Origin: Coenobita brevimanus
Lineage: Eukaryota > Arthropoda > Malacostraca > Decapoda > Coenobitidae
NCBI GenBank assembly: GCA_032717465.1
Contig: CM064632.1
Coordinates: forward strand, 26,129,064-26,193,063
Direction of reading: 5' to 3'
Length of the DNA stretch: 64,000 nucleotides
Both the position numbers and the translations under genes were made by a program. Of the stretch, positions 58,858 through 64,000 are shown one piece after another (positions within the stretch are counted from its first letter, which is position 1; each line of letters begins with the position of its first letter). Below the pieces are notes generated by a model. That model saw nothing but the letters and a program-made list of their open reading frames with translations. It ran no database searches and was not told the origin of the DNA.

Positions 58858-59543
58858 GAAAAAGAAAATACTGGTCAAAGAGTGGACTAAGCAGATGACT
58901 GGGCGTCGGTACTGGAAGGACACTGCACTCGCTTAAGTCTCTTGCCGATCACACTACGTGGAAATCAGGAACAGCGGCACTACGCTCTGGCCCAACCTGT
59001 TTTCGTGGCGCTCAAACCTCGACTGACTAACTCGTGGGAAAGAAGGGAGCGCTGTGGCCGCATTTCTAATGGCTAGAATGAGCGAAACACGCCCAAAACA
59101 AATCGCTCGTGGAAGCGCTAATGTCTCACACAAAGACGATCACTTATGACAGTGAAAGATTGATTTGAAAAGACTCTTGACTGAATGAGCGGTTAACTGA
59201 ATGATAAACTGGGATTCCACTAGAGTTCGCTGTTTCCCACAAAAGCCAATGTCACTAGCCGACTCGTGACATTACGCCCCATGAAAATCTTTTTTTCTTC
59301 AGAAAAAAGATTTCATTATGCATACATATAATTCCTAACTCAGTCACACGAGATTCACACTGTGATGTGTGTGCTATCCTGCTACAGGAGAAAGTCGCAG
59401 TCGCCAGTGAGCGAAAAAAACAAAACAAAACTCGTATTTATGTTAATAGAAGCAAGCTTGAGGGAAAAAACTCCGTGACAACGGTGAAAAATCCTGTACT
59501 CAGGTCAAACTGAGCGAAAAGTTCACCACATTTATGTTAATAA

Positions 59544-59750
59544 CTAATTGTTATGTAGTGTAATGTATGTAATACACGGTGTAGGTGTGACAGTTGTGGT
59601 GTAACTGTACCTACGTGTTAAATCATGTAATACAAATTTATAGTAAATAATGACAACGATGCAGAAGAGAAGGGGCGGCAGCATGTGACAGGGATGAACA
59701 GCTAATCTGCACGGCAATGCTGCACCCACCAGCTGCACCTGTGAAAACAA
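59544..59750 (-). other. small hydrophobic ORF, copy B
   Basis: Near-identical to 54622-54828; the splice-acceptor-like junction here reads TTTTCACAG/GTGCAG. Confidence 0.25.
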
Positions 59751-59897
59751 TCAAGGTGGAGCATCAAAAGTATCATTACTCTCTCTCTGCCTAGCAATCA
59801 GTACTTATGTTACAAAAAGTACACTATTTACATTATTAACCAGGAAACGTAGGCGTGAGGGTTCTTAGCGGGGGAGCTCTAACCTGGCATGCACCTC

Positions 59898-59947
59898 GCT
59901 CAACATGCAGTGCATCCGGCTGGCATGTGAGGGAACAGCACCTCAAC
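59898..59947. repeat. second location of the 45-bp segment (internal region)
   Basis: ACATGCAGTGCATCCGGCTG and GCATGTGAGGGAACAGCACC match the LTR-located segment with a few changes. Copy A has it at about 54976-55026. The left element (1-60) lacks it at the corresponding point. Confidence 0.7.
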
Positions 59948-60193
59948 AATATCCCATCACCCAGTTTAATGGTTAACTAACTCTACGCTTACGATTAATG
60001 ACAGGAAGCTGAGAATCGCTACGCAATCTCAGGCAGGTCACGTTTTAACACCCACCATGGGAGTGAACACTCGTGTGGATATTGTGCATTCTCTGGGAAT
60101 CCTCAGAGAGGTCCACAGCTCGAGATGTTTCACAAGGTAATTCATACACAGCCTCGGACTGTCTCTGCAGGGTTCTCAAACTTCCCCCTTAAC

Positions 60194-61366
60194 CTACGGT
60201 ACATATGTATGTACAGGCCTTGGACATGATGTGTCCTGTGGGGCCAATGGGTGAGACGTCAGGTCTGCACCCACTTCACCACTACCCTGTCTCTCAACTG
60301 ACTCAGAGATGACGGGTGTGGTTACAAATGGCGCAGGAAGGACATGTCCCTGATTGGTGTTACATGGACACACATTGCAGGAACGCACAAAACTATCTAT
60401 GTCTCGTCCCATCCCTGGCCAGAAAAAGTCAGCTCAGATATGGCCCTGGGTCTTCCTTTTGCCCAGGTGACCTCCTGAGGCTGAACAATGACCCCATTCT
60501 AACACTGCTAGGCGGTACTTGGTGGGAACGACAAACTGCAGTCGAACCTCGACCTCAGGTGTTCGTGACTCACGGTAGAGCCGTCCTTGTTTACGAAGGA
60601 ACTTGGCTCGACCTCCCCGTGAATACTTTATCACTCTACCCTTTTGTTTCTTTCGCACGGCAGTAAGTGTCGGGTCAAAATGTTGTTCTTGAACAACAAG
60701 TTGGCTACACATCAGATCTTGCGGTGATTCAGTGGTCACTGGGGTGACACTATCTGGAGCCTCAGTCATGGCTCGTGTTTCTGCAGCTGTCTGAGTAGCG
60801 TCATCTTCGGTGCAACTATCCTTGGCACCGGGAATATTGCCTATGATTAGGTCAAATAAAGGTTCTGGCATGACAACTGCAACTGTCGTACCAGTGTAAA
60901 ATGGAGATGCCACCTGGATACATGCCTCAGGGAACAATCTCACTGATCCATCAATGAGATTTGCATGGATCTGTCGACCTGTGTACTGTTCAGGCCGAAC
61001 TAGACTCTGCTTGACGGAGCAAGCTGAGGACCCATTGTCTCTCAGGACCTTCACAGGGATGTCTCCCACAAACCCTGGCTGAACAAGGAAGGCACTGTCA
61101 CCTGTGGGAGGGCCTGTGGAGGAAGCAGCTAGCCACTCATGAGGCTGCTGAATAAATGATGTGGCAAACATGGTGCCTTGTGAACTAGATACTTGAGGGG
61201 TCGTACTCACTGCCTGTGGAGATGGAACATTGGCCATCTGTGGAGGGGGGTTCACTGTCACTGTGGGACTAGTGAACTGTGGGGGAGTGCCCGTACTGGT
61301 AGGGACATGACCACCGTGCTGGTGCTGAGGAATGAAGGCTGCGTTCGCCTCCTGCCTCCTATTCAC
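60194..61366 (-). pseudogene. protease plus integrase zinc-finger remnant, copy B
   Basis: The predicted protein of the main frame is identical to copy A, including the D-N-G active-site change and the TGA at about 60434. Only a few substitutions appear in the second part. In this copy the nucleocapsid-like region upstream is in frame with the protease, back to about 61580. Confidence 0.85.
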
Positions 61367-61581
61367 TTGAGCTGGTGGTGAAAAGGACAGTCCCGACAGT
61401 CGGTTGCGTGGCTGATACTGCTGCTGGTTAGGGTACCTGTTGTACCACTTCCACTCAGGTTTCTGAGTGTTTTGCCCCTGGTCCTTCCACTGCGGTTTTG
61501 GACCTTGGCCATTGTTCGGAGAACGGCCTTGTTGCTGGGGTTCAGTCTGAGACGGTTTCCCAGATTTATCAGTTTTCTGTT

Positions 61582-62484
61582 TCAGGTATGCTGCTTGCGA
61601 GTTTGATACCCGTATGCAGTAAGGAATGCGTCAGCCTTCTTCACCATTTGGCTGGCATCTCTTACCTGGCAGATCTTAGGTTGAGCCATAAGTTTCGTAG
61701 GCCACGACTTTTCTAGCTGCATGCGCAGAATAAGGTCAATTATCCCCTCATGCGTGGAAGGAGTTTCATCTTTCTCCATCCACTCATCTAAGTAAGCAGT
61801 AAGCCGGTCAAGAAACTGAACTGCAGTCTCTTTATCCTGTTAACGCGCCCTCATGAACTGACTCTTGGTGTCGTCAACTGTGAGACCATACGCTTTGACG
61901 AGTGAGGCCTTCATCATCTCATACGTGAAATTGTCTCCACGAATTCTGTGGAGAATATCGAGGGCAGGGCCCTCAAACAGGCTAAGAAACTGAAGCCGCT
62001 TAGCTGCATCATCCAGCTGGTACAGTTGAGCCATGTCTTCAAAACGAGCTATGTATGGCTCGATTCGCTCGCCATCTTTGTATGGGGGAAGCTTGATGTG
62101 TGGGGTCGCCATAACATGTGCAGGGAGAACACTCATGGAGCTTGGACCAACTACACCAGATGTGTCTGAAGCCAAGGAATCTCGCTTGAGCTTCAGCACT
62201 TCAAGTTCATGTTTTTCACGTGCTTCTCGCTCGGCACGTTCATGTTCTCGTTGTTCACGCTCGTATTCACGTTCTCTCTCACGTTGTTCTAACTCGAGTT
62301 CGTGCTGTTTTTGCTCGTGTTTGCGCTGTTCTCGCTTGTGTTCGTGTTGGATTCTACGCTTTTCACGAGCATCAGTCTCGCGTTGCTGCTCGTGACTAAG
62401 CCGAGAGAGGACGTAATTTTTAATTTCAGTTGGGTCTGTAAGACCCATATCTTTGGCTTCCTGTACATAGACGCTGGTCGACAT
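61582..62484 (-). pseudogene. gag remnant with in-frame stop, copy B
   Basis: Same 214-residue frame, same TAA (61840-61842) and same continuation as copy A. The gag end and the nucleocapsid/protease frame differ in phase, so expression of the downstream frame would need a shift near 61590. Confidence 0.85.
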
Positions 62485-62784
62485 GATGCTGACTCAATCT
62501 AATAAACTAGCGACTCAGTACTGACTGCGATTTTTTTTTGCAAAGAGAAATGCCATTAATCAAAAATAAAGAATATAGGCACAGGTAAGTGGTGACCAGT
62601 TCTATCTAACTGGTAAAGAAAGAAAATTAAACAAACAACTGACTGTCAAAACTATTATGTAAATTAATAAAAATGAATCATTAATCACCAGTAAGGTAGT
62701 GCCTATAGACTTTAATGATAAATACCTAAGTATGAATGAGTGAGTATTATCTCGTAAATAGCTTTAGAGCTAGGAGTTAATATC

Positions 62785-62803
62785 CTGGAATGAGGTCGCC
62801 AAT
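62785..62803 (-). promoter_or_regulatory. primer-binding site, copy B
   Basis: Identical to the copy A site (TGGCGACCTCATTCC on the coding strand), two bases from LTR 3. Confidence 0.6.
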
Positions 62804-64000
62804 TGTCACGGGGTTTTTACAAGTAAACAGTATTAAATGATAATGTTCAGTAATTCTAAAGAGCAGGGACAATGAATTGTCTTTGCTAAATCAAGCAACT
62901 TTATGTGGCTTGCTTCGCCGATTCTCTAAGAACGAGAATTTATAAACTTTCTCAACAGTACACAGCAGAGACCAGTTCCTCACAATTGCTGTTTATTAGT
63001 ACTGTTAGCCTCTGGAGAAAGTGACTTCACCCCTGACAATAAATAACTAATACTATTAATGATATCAGGTTGTTGCTGATGTGTTAACTCCTAGAAGGCA
63101 CAACGGATTTTAAGCTTAATACAACAAGACTGGCCCAAGTACCAGTTATGAATAGCAAAGCGTTTATGCAAGCTAGGAGCTATAAGGGTAATAGTCGTTG
63201 GCTGAATCGGTAGAGAGGCGGTTTGTAGTCCTAATGGACCCAGGATCGAATCCCGGCTGGGGCAGGGAACAGTTTAAGGATTTGAATGTCCTAAAAAGCA
63301 GACTTTCCTGATCTACCAGATGACCCGCTGACATGTCGTAAAAGTACCCCCGCTAATACCAGTACACCTGTCATGTATGAGACAGCCCTAGCATGTATTC
63401 AATATGGACGGTGGGTGTTAGCGCCGAAGTGGTGACATGTGGAGGTGTAGGAGGATTACTGGGCCTTGGGATAGGCCACTGCCCCCAAGAAATAGGCCCT
63501 AAGCCTTTGCCCAGAGTCGAACACGTAAAAAAAAAAAAAAAAAGCTTAATTATGGAGAAATGAAACACGAGTTTACATTACATTAAGGTCAAAGAAAAAG
63601 AAGTGTTAAATTTATTGATTACAAAGGAATAAATTTAACATTTCAAAATGAATTCAAAGTAAGGAGATCACACTCACTCGCTTACTCAAAAGCTAGACTC
63701 TTAAACCTAGGAAAACAACATGCATCGCACCCGGCCAGCATGTGAGGGAACAGCACCTTAACTAAACTCTTAAGTCTAGGAAAACGAAAAGAAAATACTG
63801 GTCAAAGAGTGGACTAAGCAGATGACTGGGCGTCGGTACTGGAAGGACACTGCACTCGCTTAAGTCTCTTGCCGATCACACTACGTGGAAATCAGGAACA
63901 GCGGCACTACGCTCTGGCCCAACCTGTTTTCGTGGCGCTCAAACCTCGACTGACTAACTCGTGGGAAAGAAGGGAGCGCTGTGGCCGCATTTCTAATGGC
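62804..64000 (-). repeat. LTR 3 (5' LTR of internal copy B), cut by the window end
   Basis: It begins TGTCACGGGG on the + strand and follows LTR 2 almost base for base to the window end, which corresponds to about 59075 in LTR 2. The promoter end of this LTR is outside the window. Confidence 0.92.
63195..63543 (+). mobile_element. SINE-1 inside LTR 3
   Basis: Same insertion as in LTRs 1 and 2; poly(A) of about 17 at 63527-63543, slightly longer than in LTR 2. Confidence 0.85.

Larger units (their letters stand above)
57881..59271 (-). repeat. LTR 2, shared by internal copies A and B
   Basis: 1391 bp; + strand ends TGTCACGGGG and GACTCGTGACA. It serves as 5' LTR of copy A and 3' LTR of copy B. 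It contains SINE-1, the extra 45-bp segment (58789-58835) and AATAAA on the coding strand near 58690. Confidence 0.93.
52950..64000 (-). mobile_element. tandem Gmr1-like LTR retrotransposon, LTR-internal-LTR-internal-LTR
   Basis: Three LTRs (52950-54350, 57881-59271, 62804 to beyond 64000) alternate with two internal regions (54351-57880, 59272-62803), a period of about 4.92 kb, all coding on the minus strand. The two internal regions encode identical predicted proteins over the gag and protease frames. The left LTR is visibly more diverged from the other two than those are from each other. Internal regions of about 3.5 kb are too short for a full pol. The array runs off the window, so the copy number is a minimum. 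Confidence 0.92.

Overview
The window reads as a gene-poor stretch of nuclear DNA from a decapod crustacean, most likely a brachyuran crab. Three things point that way: very dense and long microsatellites ((CA)n, (GA)n, (TA)n, (TAA)n, (ACC)n); abundant 3'-microsatellite-tailed non-LTR retrotransposons whose proteins look like the RT-derived 'hypothetical proteins' common in crab gene sets; and many short inverted-repeat and tRNA-derived repeats. I find no convincing host protein-coding gene, no functional tRNA or rRNA gene, and no prokaryote-type feature. Nearly all long open frames are translated microsatellites, antisense shadows of reverse transcriptase, or transposon remnants.

Layout. 1-3083: 3' end of an LTR retrotransposon on the + strand; its LTR is split by a LINE (LINE-A). 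3.1-17 kb: microsatellites, minisatellites (30-bp unit at 5.8-6.5 kb, 27-bp unit at 16.6-17.0 kb), small inverted-repeat elements (families named here MITE-T and FB-1), a short LINE-A piece, and a TTAGG-like stretch (14.3-14.9 kb). 17.3-19.1 kb: a tandem array interrupted by LINE-B. 20.6-22.7 kb: SINE-2, a dispersed repeat (R3) interrupted by a 796-bp solo LTR, and a marine-invertebrate-type 'ggtcaaggtca' repeat. 23.3-24.0 kb: MITE-T joined to a second LINE-B. 24.4-26.2 kb: two nested fold-back DNA elements with different inverted termini and different internal motif arrays, the most unusual structure here. 29.6-30.7 kb: a recent 5'-truncated LINE-A with an open RT frame. 31.4-33.0 kb: a 29-bp minisatellite and a higher-order (GA)n array. 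33.6-43.9 kb: a decayed LINE-A carrying an inverted-repeat insertion, plus more MITEs, SINEs and R3/R4 repeats. 44.4-48.6 kb: a 4.2-kb (ACC)-type array almost free of G on the + strand. 52.95-64.0 kb: a tandem LTR retrotransposon (LTR-internal-LTR-internal-LTR) on the - strand with a 4.92-kb period, running off the window edge.

The sequence allows a history to be read from target-site duplications and empty sites. The LTR element at the left end lacks two features carried by its right-hand relatives: a SINE inside the LTR, and two copies of a roughly 45-bp segment. LINE-A entered the left LTR, LINE-B entered a tandem array with an exact 8-bp duplication, and one LINE-A and one LINE-B each landed at the outer edge of a MITE-T copy. 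The right-hand LTR element has gag and protease/integrase remnants in the order protease-integrase, as in Gmr1-like Ty3/Gypsy elements. It lacks the integrase core, RT and RNase H, and it carries the same stop codons in both tandem copies, so it is non-autonomous. Family names such as LINE-A or MITE-T are labels for this annotation only; no database search was possible.
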